Shown here one piece after another: positions 25,393 to 32,817 of a DNA stretch of 38,100 nt. The stretch comes from Pseudomonadota bacterium (lineage in GTDB: Bacteria; Pseudomonadota; Alphaproteobacteria; Rhizobiales; Rhizobiaceae), in NCBI GenBank assembly GCA_023457435.1, contig JAEWLS010000040.1, positions 1-38,100 on the forward strand. The letters are read 5' to 3'. The position numbers were made by a program, and so were the translations under genes. The number at the start of each line of letters is the position of its first letter. Positions within the stretch are counted from its first letter, which is position 1. The notes beneath the pieces are model-generated. The model saw only the letters and a list, made by a program, of their open reading frames with translations, searched no databases and was not told where the DNA came from.

Positions 25393-25556
25393 TCCTAGTA
25401 CGTCCGCAGTTGCATTTTTGGCACGCTGCCGGAATTCGCGCGCGGACAACGCAGACCGCGCTTCTATTGCCGTGTTTGGAAGCCTAGATAGCCGCCGCTT
25501 CGGGCAACGGCGTCACGGATTGGTAACCACGGCGCGATAGGTAGTGCGAATTCGGT

Positions 25557-25703
25557 ATGAGGGTTGTGTCGATGAAGACCGCGGTGATGTCCTTCCTTCT
25601 GCTGGCCGCTGTGGCCATGGGCGGCATCGGCTTTTACTCCACGCATGCAGCGGCCGACCGCGTCGTTCTCGACGGCTACGGCATCACGACCGACGCGCGC
25701 TGA
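25557..25703 (+). CDS. Small exported or membrane-anchored peptide
   Basis: A 48-residue frame from ATG 25557 to TGA 25703 that overlaps the convergent phosphoesterase gene by 20 bp. It has a short head, a hydrophobic stretch (VMSFLLLAAVAMGGIGF) that could be a signal peptide or single anchor, and a polar end (AAADRVVLDGYGITTDAR) with a possible AXA cleavage site. ATG at 25572 (MKTAV) is a plausible better start, as signal peptides often begin MKT. No ribosome site is strong. No family is recognised. The signal-like sequence supports a real gene, but it could be a chance frame. Confidence 0.4.
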   Translation: MRVVSMKTAVMSFLLLAAVAMGGIGFYSTHAAADRVVLDGYGITTDAR

Positions 25704-26436
25704 CCTCCAGCACGCGCTTCTCCGTCCCTTCGAACATCATCCCGCTCAGCCGGCCCGACGCAAACGCACGGGTGTCGACATTGACGCGGTTCGGCATGAT
25801 CTCGACCTCGTCGTCGGGGGTGTGACCGTGCACGATGAGCTTCGGATGCAGGCCGGGGTATTCGAGGAACGCGCTGCGGATCCAGATCAGGTCGTCAGGC
25901 TGCTGCTCGTCCAGCGGGATGCCCGGCCTTATCCCCGCGTGGCATAGGAACAGGTCGCCGATCGTCACCGAATAGGGCAGGGCCGACAGAAACGCCCGAT
26001 GGGCTTCTGGGACGGCCGCAGTCAGCGCGCGACGGCCATCTTCCCGGCCTTCCGACGTCGAAAAGTCGACGGCGACGCCATATGAGGCTGCGGTGCTGTC
26101 GCCGCCATTGGCCGTGAAGATGCGGTCTGGGCCATCGCCTGCGATAAAATTGAGGAAGCCCTCATCGTGGTTGCCGCGCAGGCACAGGACGCGCGGCTCC
26201 GCCGCGGTTCGCTCGATCAGAAAATCGATGACGCCCTTCGTGTCGGGCCCACGGTCGCAATAGTCCCCGACGTGAACGATGCGGAAATCGCCCGGTCGGT
26301 CGGCTGCCATCGAGTCTTCGATGCGCTCGTGCATCTCGACAAGCAGGTCGAGGCAGCCGTGAATGTCGCCGATCGCGAACAACCGCAAGCCGTCCGGAAC
26401 GCGCGCTTCAAGGTAGTGGATGCCGGCTCCGATCAC
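25684..26436 (-). CDS. Metallophosphoesterase (PPP-type serine/threonine phosphatase-like)
   Basis: A 250-residue calcineurin-like enzyme. All metal-site motifs are present: GDIHG at 23-27, GDYCDRGPDT near 57-66, GNHDE near 90-94, a His in FLCHAGIRPG, and VHGHTP near 204-209. This is the set of bacterial PPP phosphatases such as PrpA and of Ap4A-type hydrolases; the DRGPD..GNHDE spacing fits protein phosphatases. Starts at GTG 26436, overlapping the lutC stop as GTGA, so it is translated with the lactate operon. Its target is unknown; the coupling suggests a link to lactate use or its regulation, but this is inference. Confidence 0.88.
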   Translation of the reverse strand: MIGAGIHYLEARVPDGLRLFAIGDIHGCLDLLVEMHERIEDSMAADRPGDFRIVHVGDYCDRGPDTKGVIDFLIERTAAEPRVLCLRGNHDEGFLNFIAGDGPDRIFTANGGDSTAASYGVAVDFSTSEGREDGRRALTAAVPEAHRAFLSALPYSVTIGDLFLCHAGIRPGIPLDEQQPDDLIWIRSAFLEYPGLHPKLIVHGHTPDDEVEIMPNRVNVDTRAFASGRLSGMMFEGTEKRVLEVSARRS

Positions 26437-27107
26437 CCGCCTACCACGACGATGTGCAGTGCGCGCGGACCGTGGGCACCGAGCAGCAGGGTCTGCTCGA
26501 TGTCGCCTGAACGCGAAGGGCCGGTGATGAAGTTGAGCGTCCGCGGCATCTCGCCCTTGCCGAAACGCCCCCTTACCGCCGCGACGACGCTTTCGAGGTC
26601 TCCAACGATGTCCTTCGCCTCGAGTACGACAATGTGGTGCTCCGGCAGGAAGTTCAGCGTCGTCGGATTGTCCTTGCCTGACCACAGTGCCAAGGTTCCG
26701 GTTTCGGCGATCCCCGCCGCGGCGTGGCTGACGGCCACCTCGTCGCCTCCGTCGGAAGGCCCGTTGCGAACCTGCAGCTGCCGCTCGTTCACCCACGGCA
26801 TCTGGCGCAAGCGCTTGTCGGCACCCATGCGAACCTTCGCAGCGAGGTTCTTCGAGCGCAGATAGGTCGAGACGGCATTGGGAACGTCCGCCTCGTTGCT
26901 CACGCGCACGACGCTGGCTGCCGCGCTGCGAGCCATCGTGCAGAACAGCGCAATCCTCGCCTCGTGGTCGAGTTGCGCGCGCGCCGGGACAACGCCCCTG
27001 GGCGCGCCGGCCAGCCGCTGCGTGACGGAGGTCAGGCGCTCGACATCGTCGCCTCCCGCCGCCAGCGCGCGCCGTACCTTGCTCAGGATCGCCTCGCGCG
27101 CGCTCAT
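26433..27107 (-). CDS. lutC: Lactate utilization protein C (LUD domain)
   Basis: A 224-residue LUD-domain protein, third subunit of the LutABC L-lactate dehydrogenase. It begins MSAREAILSKVRRAL and carries the LUD core SHAAAGIAETGTLAL (about 129-143), then NFLPEHHIVVL and LNFITGPSRSGDIEQTLLLGAHGPRALHIVVV (near the end), which are diagnostic of LutC. Its ATG overlaps the lutB stop by 4 bp (ATGA), and its stop overlaps the phosphoesterase GTG. LutABC oxidises L-lactate to pyruvate; the subunits carry iron-sulfur clusters. Confidence 0.93.
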   Translation of the reverse strand: MSAREAILSKVRRALAAGGDDVERLTSVTQRLAGAPRGVVPARAQLDHEARIALFCTMARSAAASVVRVSNEADVPNAVSTYLRSKNLAAKVRMGADKRLRQMPWVNERQLQVRNGPSDGGDEVAVSHAAAGIAETGTLALWSGKDNPTTLNFLPEHHIVVLEAKDIVGDLESVVAAVRGRFGKGEMPRTLNFITGPSRSGDIEQTLLLGAHGPRALHIVVVGG

Positions 27108-28522
27108 GCCGCCTGCCTGTCGCGCCACTGCTGCATGAACGTTCTGCCTTGAGGAGCTGGCATGTCGCGGTTCCTGGTCCACCCGCCGGCAAGCGGCAGG
27201 AACCGGAAGCGCCGCTTCGTGCCGCCGGCCGCCGCCATGACCGGCATCGCCAGGTAACTTGCAAGCCGGTAGAGTGCCGGCCGCTTGGCGAACCAGGCCC
27301 AGAATTTCAATCCGTAGCGGAAGGTGGCCGGGTTCAGCCCGCGCTCCCATTCCTTCTCCCGCCAATGACGCATCATCTTCGGCAGAGGTATGCGCATCGG
27401 GCATACGGCCTCGCAGCGGCCGCAGAAGGTCGATGCGTTCGGCAGATGCGCGGCGTTCTCGATGCCGACCAGCGCCGGCGTGAGCACCGACCCCATCGGC
27501 CCTGGATATATCCAGCCGTAGGCATGGCCGCCGATCGAGTGGTAGACCGGGCAATGGTTCATGCAGGCCGCGCAGCGTATGCAGCGCAGCATTTCGTGGA
27601 ATTCGGTGCCGAGCATAGCCGAGCGGCCATTGTCGAGCAGAATGACGTGGTATTCTTCAGGCCCGTCGGGATCGCCCTGGCGTTTCGGCCCGGTTGATAC
27701 CGTCGTGTAGACGCTCATCTCCTGGCCGGTGGCCGAGCGGGCGAGGACGCGCATGATCTGCGAGGCGTCCTCGAGCGTCGGCACGACCTTTTCGATCGAG
27801 GCCAGCACGATGTGCACCCGCGGCAGGATCTGCGTCAGGTCGCCATTGCCTTCGTTCGTGACGATGATCGAGGAGCCGGTCTCCGCCACCAGGAAGTTGG
27901 CGCCTGTGATGCCGACATCCGCCTCGAAATACTTCTTGCGGAGCTTGGTGCGCGCCTCGCCGAGCAGCGAAGCCGAATCGGACAGGTCGCGGCCCGCCGG
28001 CAGGTCCGTGTGAACACGTCGGAAATCCGCCTCCACCTGTTCCTTCGTCAGGTGGACCGCAGGCGCGATGATATGGCTCGGATGCTCGCCGCGCAGCTGA
28101 ATGATGTACTCGCCGAGATCGGTCTCGACCGGCTGCACGCCGCCGACCTGGAGGAAGTCGTTGAGTTCGATCTCCTCGGTGATCATCGACTTGCCCTTGG
28201 TCACCGTCCGAGCATTGTGGGTTCGGCATATGTCGAGCACGATGCCGCGCGCGTCCGCGGCCGTTTCCGCCCAGTGGACCTTGCCGCCGGACGCCAGGAC
28301 CTTTTCCTCGTAGGCGATGAGGTAGAGGTCGAGGTTTGCTAGTGTATGGTCCTTGATCGCACGGGCGCTGTCGCGCAATTCGTCGAACTCGGGCAGCGCG
28401 TCGACCGCCTTCTTGCGCTTGTCGATGAAGCCGGACCGCACGTGCTGCAACGCCTTCTGCAGCTGCGCGTCGTCGAGGGCTTCGCGTGCATTCTCCTTGA
28501 AGGCGGGAGAGGTGACTTGCAT
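27104..28522 (-). CDS. lutB: Lactate utilization iron-sulfur protein B
   Basis: A 472-residue subunit of LutABC. Residues 60-300 form the LUD domain (GKSMITEEIELNDFL near 110-124; EADVGITGANFLVAETGSSIIVTNEGNGD near 200-228). The C-terminal region holds two iron-sulfur motifs: Cys314, 317, 320 and 324 (CIRCAACMNHCP) and Cys367, 370 and 374 (CGRCEAVCP). ATG 28522 is two bases after the lutA stop. The encoded enzyme supplies electrons to the quinone pool through an unknown partner. The gene lies within the operon lutA-lutB-lutC-phosphoesterase. Confidence 0.95.
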   Translation of the reverse strand: MQVTSPAFKENAREALDDAQLQKALQHVRSGFIDKRKKAVDALPEFDELRDSARAIKDHTLANLDLYLIAYEEKVLASGGKVHWAETAADARGIVLDICRTHNARTVTKGKSMITEEIELNDFLQVGGVQPVETDLGEYIIQLRGEHPSHIIAPAVHLTKEQVEADFRRVHTDLPAGRDLSDSASLLGEARTKLRKKYFEADVGITGANFLVAETGSSIIVTNEGNGDLTQILPRVHIVLASIEKVVPTLEDASQIMRVLARSATGQEMSVYTTVSTGPKRQGDPDGPEEYHVILLDNGRSAMLGTEFHEMLRCIRCAACMNHCPVYHSIGGHAYGWIYPGPMGSVLTPALVGIENAAHLPNASTFCGRCEAVCPMRIPLPKMMRHWREKEWERGLNPATFRYGLKFWAWFAKRPALYRLASYLAMPVMAAAGGTKRRFRFLPLAGGWTRNRDMPAPQGRTFMQQWRDRQAA

Positions 28523-28524
28523 CC

Positions 28525-29289
28525 CTAGCGCCCTCCGATCGGCGCCGTGTCGGTCATGCCGGCAAGCACCTCCGCGACGTGACGGACTTCGGTCCTCGCG
28601 CCCTCGCGCCTTAGCTTGCCGGCCATGTTCATCAGGCAGCCGAGATCGCCAGCAAGCAGCAGCTCGGCGCCGGAGCCGACGATGTTTGCGGTCTTCTTCT
28701 CGACGATGTCGTTGGAAATGTCGGGATACTTGACGCAGAACGTTCCGCCGAATCCGCAACACACGTCCGGATCGCGCATCTCCGTGAGCTTCAGCCCGGA
28801 GACGCTGGACAGCAGTGCGCGCGGCTGTTGCTTGATGTTGAGTTCGCGCAGCCCGGAGCACGAGTCATGGTAGGTCGCGGTCGCTGGCAGTGCGGCCGTG
28901 ACCGTCTTTTTGCCGAGCACGTCGACGAGGAACGCCGTGAGCTCGTGCACCTTGGCCGAGAACGCCGCAACGCGCGGCTCCCACTCGGCATCGCCCTTGA
29001 ACAGGCCAGGATAGTGCTTCTTCAGCATGCCGGCGCACGAACCGGACGGGGCGACGATATAGTCGAACTGTTCGAATGCCGCGATTGTGGCTTCTGCTAT
29101 CTGGCGCGTATCCGCGCGGTCGCCGGAGTTGTACGCCGGCTGGCCGCAGCAGGTCTGGCTCATCGGCGCGTCGACGACACAGCCCGCATCTTCAAGAAGC
29201 TTGACCGCGGCGAACCCGACGGAAGGACGGAACAGGTCGACGAGGCATGTCACGAAGAGCCCGACACGAGGCGATGCTGAATTCTGCAA
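28525..29289 (-). CDS. lutA: Lactate utilization protein A (CCG-domain)
   Basis: A subunit of LutABC with two CCG (DUF224) modules, seen as SQTCCGQPAYNSG (about residue 44-56) and DPDVCCGFGGTF (about 173-184), plus HDSCSGLRELNI and GDLGCLMN. These cysteine-rich segments bind an iron-sulfur cluster like the heterodisulfide reductase B subunit. The start is unsure: there is no ATG near. TTG 29289 gives a short lead before RVGLFVTCLVDLF; TTG 29319 is the longer choice (264 residues). It is the first gene of the lut operon and faces glcD across a short divergent spacer. Confidence 0.92.
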   Translation of the reverse strand: MQNSASPRVGLFVTCLVDLFRPSVGFAAVKLLEDAGCVVDAPMSQTCCGQPAYNSGDRADTRQIAEATIAAFEQFDYIVAPSGSCAGMLKKHYPGLFKGDAEWEPRVAAFSAKVHELTAFLVDVLGKKTVTAALPATATYHDSCSGLRELNIKQQPRALLSSVSGLKLTEMRDPDVCCGFGGTFCVKYPDISNDIVEKKTANIVGSGAELLLAGDLGCLMNMAGKLRREGARTEVRHVAEVLAGMTDTAPIGGR

Positions 29290-29405
29290 GGTGCGACCGT
29301 TTCCCCGCGCTGCGCGCAATTCCCGCTTACCCGACTCCGCGGATAGCTTCTATAAGGGCAGGAAGACCGGCGCAAAATCAATGACGTCGCTGCTGCGGAG
29401 AAAAC

Positions 29406-30902
29406 ATGTCCGGCCTCTTGATGCCCAAGCCCGACCCGGCGACCCTGGCGCGGCGCGACGAGATCGCCGCCGACATGCGGATCATCGTGCCGGGCGAAGG
29501 CGTGGTCGATAATCCGACGGGCATGCGGGTCTTCGAGAGCGACGGGCTCACCGCCTATCGGCAGTTGCCGCTCGTCGTCGTGCTGCCTGAGACCGTGCAG
29601 CAGGTCTCGCGCATCCTGAAATATTGCAACGATCGCAACATCCGCGTGGTACCCCGCGGCTCAGGGACATCGCTCTCAGGGGGCGCGCTGCCGCTGCAGG
29701 ATGCGGTGCTTCTGGTCATGAGCCGGTTCAACCGCATCCTCGACATCGACTACGCGAACCGCTGCGTCGTTGCCCAGCCCGGGGTGACCAATCTTGGCAT
29801 CACGCGGGCCGTCGAGCACGAAGGGTTCTACTACGCGCCCGACCCGTCCTCGCAAATTGCCTGCTCGATCGGCGGCAACGTCGCCGAGAATTCGGGTGGG
29901 GTTCACTGTCTCAAGTACGGACTGACCGCAAACAACGTGCTCGGCATCGAGATGGTCCTCATGGACGGCGAGATCGTTCGCCTTGGCGGCAAGCATCTCG
30001 ACGCCGAGGGCTACGACCTGCTTGGCCTGATGACCGGCTCGGAGGGTCTGCTCGGCGTGGTCACCGAGGTGACTGTCCGCATCCTGCGCAAGCCGGATAC
30101 GGCCCGCGCCCTGCTGATCGGCTTTCCCACCAGCGAGCAGGCGGGCCAGTGCGTTGCCGACATCATCGGAGCCGGGATCATTCCCGGCGGCATGGAAATG
30201 ATGGATAGGCCGGCGATCCACGCGGCCGAAGCCTTCGTCCGCGCCGGCTATCCGCTCGACGTCGAAGCTCTGCTCATCGTCGAGCTCGATGGCCCCCAGG
30301 TCGAGGTCGACCATCTTATCGGCAGCGTCGAGACGATCGCCGCGCGCAACGGCTCGACCACTTGCCGTATTTCGACTTCGGAGGAAGAGCGGCTGACGTT
30401 CTGGGCCGGCCGCAAGGCTGCGTTCCCGGCAGTCGGGCGCATCTCGCCCGACTATTACTGCATGGATGGCACGATCCCGCGCAAGGAATTGCCGAAGGTC
30501 CTGGCCGGCATGCGCGAACTCTCGGAGCGATACGGCCTCGGCGTCGCCAACGTCTTCCACGCCGGCGATGGAAACCTGCACCCCCTGATTCTGTACGATG
30601 CCAACAAGCCAGGCGAGCTGGACCGCGCCGAAGCCTTCGGCGCCGACATCCTGCGGCTCTGCGTCAAGGTCGGGGGCGTGCTGACCGGGGAGCACGGCGT
30701 CGGCGTCGAGAAGCGGGACCTCATGCCCGAGATGTTCGACGAGGCCGATCTCGACCAGCAGATGCGGGTAAAATGCGCCTTCGACCCGAACCACCTGCTC
30801 AACCCCGGGAAGGTCTTCCCGCAGCTGCGGCGCTGTGCAGAATTGGGGCGCATGCACGTCCATCAGGGTCAGATGGCGTTTCCGGATATTCCGAGGTTCT
30901 GA
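29406..30902 (+). CDS. glcD: Glycolate oxidase subunit GlcD (FAD-linked)
   Basis: A 498-residue flavoprotein subunit of the membrane-linked glycolate oxidase, which turns glycolate into glyoxylate. FAD-binding type-4 motifs are PRGSGTSLSGGALPL (near residue 80-95), QPGVTNLGITRAVEHEGFYYAPDPSSQIACSIGGNVAENSGG (near 120-161), and EGLLGVVTEVTVRIL. The C-terminal FAD-linked oxidase domain has NVFHAGDGNLHP (near 393-404) and GGVLTGEHGVGVEKR (near 424-438). ATG 29406 has GGAGAA upstream. It begins a rightward operon and is divergent from lutA. Immediately downstream lies the TA pair, then glcE and glcF. Confidence 0.95.
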   Translation: MSGLLMPKPDPATLARRDEIAADMRIIVPGEGVVDNPTGMRVFESDGLTAYRQLPLVVVLPETVQQVSRILKYCNDRNIRVVPRGSGTSLSGGALPLQDAVLLVMSRFNRILDIDYANRCVVAQPGVTNLGITRAVEHEGFYYAPDPSSQIACSIGGNVAENSGGVHCLKYGLTANNVLGIEMVLMDGEIVRLGGKHLDAEGYDLLGLMTGSEGLLGVVTEVTVRILRKPDTARALLIGFPTSEQAGQCVADIIGAGIIPGGMEMMDRPAIHAAEAFVRAGYPLDVEALLIVELDGPQVEVDHLIGSVETIAARNGSTTCRISTSEEERLTFWAGRKAAFPAVGRISPDYYCMDGTIPRKELPKVLAGMRELSERYGLGVANVFHAGDGNLHPLILYDANKPGELDRAEAFGADILRLCVKVGGVLTGEHGVGVEKRDLMPEMFDEADLDQQMRVKCAFDPNHLLNPGKVFPQLRRCAELGRMHVHQGQMAFPDIPRF

Positions 30903-30904
30903 TT

Positions 30905-30932
30905 GAAAGTAAGGTAGAATTGCCTTACTTTC
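30905..30932 (+). promoter_or_regulatory. Palindromic operator before the VapBC antitoxin
   Basis: Perfect 10-bp inverted repeat GAAAGTAAGG and CCTTACTTTC around an 8-base core TAGAATTG. It starts 3 bp after the glcD stop and ends 20 bp before the vapB ATG. TTGAAA at 30903-30908 could be a -35. This is the expected place and form for autoregulation by the AbrB-type antitoxin. As RNA it could also form a stem-loop. Confidence 0.65.
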
Positions 30933-30951
30933 GGAATCGAAGGAGAAGATT

Positions 30952-31302
30952 ATGACTACGCTGAAGGTGACCGCGAAGGGGCAGGTAACCCTCAAGAAGG
31001 AACTGCTCAAACACCTCGGCGTCGCGCCTGGGCAGAAGATTGAAGTTGCTCGGCTGCCCAATAAGGAGTTGTCGATCAAATCGGCTTTGGCGGAGAGAAC
31101 CGGCAGTTGGGATGACTTTATCGGCATTCTCGCGGGCAAGACGAACAAAGTCGCGACCATCGAGGAAATGAACGAGGCGATAGCACGGGGTTGGGCCGGT
31201 CTGCATGAACATCACGGTCGATACGAATCTTCTGGTGAGGATGGCAACGAGGGACAACGAGCAGCAGGTACGGATCGCCCGAAAGGCGGTCATCGACGCT
31301 GA
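30952..31302 (+). CDS. vapB: AbrB/SpoVT-type antitoxin (VapB-like) with overrunning 3' end
   Basis: The N-terminal 45 residues are a swapped-hairpin AbrB domain (TTLKVTAKGQVTLKKELLKHLGVAPGQKIEVARLPNKELSIK). A middle segment ending IDEMNEAIARGWAG-like (residues 70-84 here: TIEEMNEAIARGWAG) is where related antitoxins stop. The frame instead continues 32 residues (LHEHHGRYESSGEDGNEGQ and on) by reading the toxin gene out of frame, overlapping it by 98 bases. A one-base deletion before 31205 would explain this, since a TGA overlapping the toxin ATG lies one frame away. GAAGGAGA precedes ATG. The antitoxin should still bind DNA, but its toxin-binding tail may be altered. Confidence 0.8.
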   Translation: MTTLKVTAKGQVTLKKELLKHLGVAPGQKIEVARLPNKELSIKSALAERTGSWDDFIGILAGKTNKVATIEEMNEAIARGWAGLHEHHGRYESSGEDGNEGQRAAGTDRPKGGHRR

Positions 31303-31612
31303 CCGGGCGATCGTGCCCCTTCCTTGCGCTGTGGAGTTCGTATGGGTTCTCGAAGCGGTTTACGGATTCTCGCCCGTCGAAATCGCGCAGGCCGTCAGGC
31401 TTTTGTTTGACATGCCCAATCTGGAAATCGATGCAGCATCGGTAACGGTCGGGCTGGAACTGCTCGAATCAGGCGGCGACTTCGCAGATGGGGTCATCGC
31501 AGCCGCGGGTGCCGCGATGGGCGGCGACACGTTTGTCTCGTTTGATCGCAAAGCGGTTTCCCGCCTTCAATCGATGGGCATCCCAGCGCAACTCGCTTCC
31601 TCCGTCGCATGA
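31205..31612 (+). CDS. vapC: PIN-domain ribonuclease toxin (VapC-like)
   Basis: A 135-residue PIN nuclease. The acidic catalytic residues are all visible: Asp6 (TVDTN), Glu44 (AVEFVWVL), Asp92/Asp95 (GGDFADGVI) and Asp114 (SFDRKA). VapC toxins cleave tRNA or rRNA under Mg2+ to halt translation. ATG 31205 lies in the sequence TGCATGAAC inside the antitoxin frame. The stop TGA overlaps the glcE ATG as ATGA, so toxin and GlcE translation are coupled. The protein looks intact and functional. Confidence 0.88.
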   Translation: MNITVDTNLLVRMATRDNEQQVRIARKAVIDADRAIVPLPCAVEFVWVLEAVYGFSPVEIAQAVRLLFDMPNLEIDAASVTVGLELLESGGDFADGVIAAAGAAMGGDTFVSFDRKAVSRLQSMGIPAQLASSVA

Positions 31613-32811
31613 CCACCTTCACCCCCACCTCCGCCGTCGAAACACTCGACGTCGTCCGCTGGGCGGCGGCGGAGGAGACTCCGCTCGAGCTGATGGGACA
31701 CGGCTCCAAGCGGGGCATTGGCCAACCGGCGCAAGCCGAACATACGCTCGACCTCTCCCGTCTTTCCGGTGTCACCCTCTACGAGCCTGCGGAACTTGTG
31801 CTGTCCGCGCGGGCTGGTACGCCGCTGGCCGAGATCGAGGTGCTGCTTGCGCAGAACGGTCAACAGCTTGCCTTCGAGCCGATGGATTATGGCCCGCTAC
31901 AGGGTCGCCCGCGCGGTAACGGCACGATCGGCGGCGCGCTCGCTGCCAACCTGTCCGGCCCGCGGCGCCTCAAGGCCGGCGCGGCGCGCGACCACATTCT
32001 CGGGGTTTCAGCAGTTTCAGGCCGCGGCGAGGCCTTCAAGGCCGGCGGGCGGGTGGTGAAGAATGTCACCGGCTACGATTTGTCGAAAGGCATGGCGGGT
32101 TCCTGGGGAACCCTAGCGGCCATTACTGAAGTCACCTTCAAGGTCCTGCCGGCGGCAGAAACCGAGGCGACGTTCGCGCTGCGCGGTTTGCTCGACGACC
32201 AGGCGACGACCGCGATGGCCGCGGCCATGGGTTCAAGCGCCGAGGTCTCGTCCGCCGCCCATGTGCCGGAAGGCGTGGCCGGCGACATGCTTGGCGGTGC
32301 GCTGGGGGGTGAGGCGCTGACGCTCCTGCGCGTCGAGGGTGTTGGCCCATCGGTCGCCGCGCGCATGGCGATGCTGGAGCACCTGCTCGCCGGCGAAGTG
32401 CCGGTGCACGAAATAGGCGATGAACAGTCCCGCTCGCTCTGGCGTGAGGTCCGCGACGTCGCGCCCTTTGCCGATGCGAGCGATAGGCCGCTCTGGCGTA
32501 TTTCGGTTGCCCCGTCGCAGGGCCATCTCGTCGCGCTGGCGATCAGGCGGGAAACGCCGGCCACCTTGTTCTACGACTGGCAGGGCGGCTTGATCTGGCT
32601 TCGGATGGAAGGCGACGCGGAGGCTGAACTCGTGCGCAGCGTCGTTCGGCGCGCCGGCGGCGGCCACGCCACGCTCGTCCGCGCCCCGGCGTCCGTTCGC
32701 GCAGCCATACCGGCATTCGAACAGCCGCCGCCGGCGCTTGCGGCGCTTTCGGCGCGACTGAAGGCCGAGTTCGATCCTCGCAGCATTCTCAATCCAGGCC
32801 GCATGGGCTGA
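31609..32811 (+). CDS. glcE: Glycolate oxidase subunit GlcE (FAD-binding)
   Basis: A 400-residue FAD-binding subunit of glycolate oxidase. The FAD type-4 fold is seen in PLELMGHGSKRGIG, LVLSARAGTPLAEIEVLLAQNGQQLAFEPMDYGPL, GTIGGALAANLSGPRRLKAGAARDHILG and GRVVKNVTGYDLSKGMAGSWGTLAAITEVTFKVLP, spanning residues 23-180. It is shorter than GlcD and lacks the full C-terminal oxidase domain but keeps FDPRSILNPGRM. ATG 31609 overlaps the vapC stop by 4 bp. GlcD and GlcE work together with GlcF. Confidence 0.93.
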   Translation: MTTFTPTSAVETLDVVRWAAAEETPLELMGHGSKRGIGQPAQAEHTLDLSRLSGVTLYEPAELVLSARAGTPLAEIEVLLAQNGQQLAFEPMDYGPLQGRPRGNGTIGGALAANLSGPRRLKAGAARDHILGVSAVSGRGEAFKAGGRVVKNVTGYDLSKGMAGSWGTLAAITEVTFKVLPAAETEATFALRGLLDDQATTAMAAAMGSSAEVSSAAHVPEGVAGDMLGGALGGEALTLLRVEGVGPSVAARMAMLEHLLAGEVPVHEIGDEQSRSLWREVRDVAPFADASDRPLWRISVAPSQGHLVALAIRRETPATLFYDWQGGLIWLRMEGDAEAELVRSVVRRAGGGHATLVRAPASVRAAIPAFEQPPPALAALSARLKAEFDPRSILNPGRMG

Positions 32812-32817
32812 CCCGAA

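Noticed and set aside
25418..25434. Sigma-54-like TTGGCACG element before the small exported peptide gene
   Set aside because: The -24 part matches but no GC-containing -12 element lies at the required distance.
29676..31160. 494-residue minus-strand frame opposite glcD
   Set aside because: Antisense shadow of a clear FAD-binding subunit. It also crosses the palindrome and the antitoxin start.
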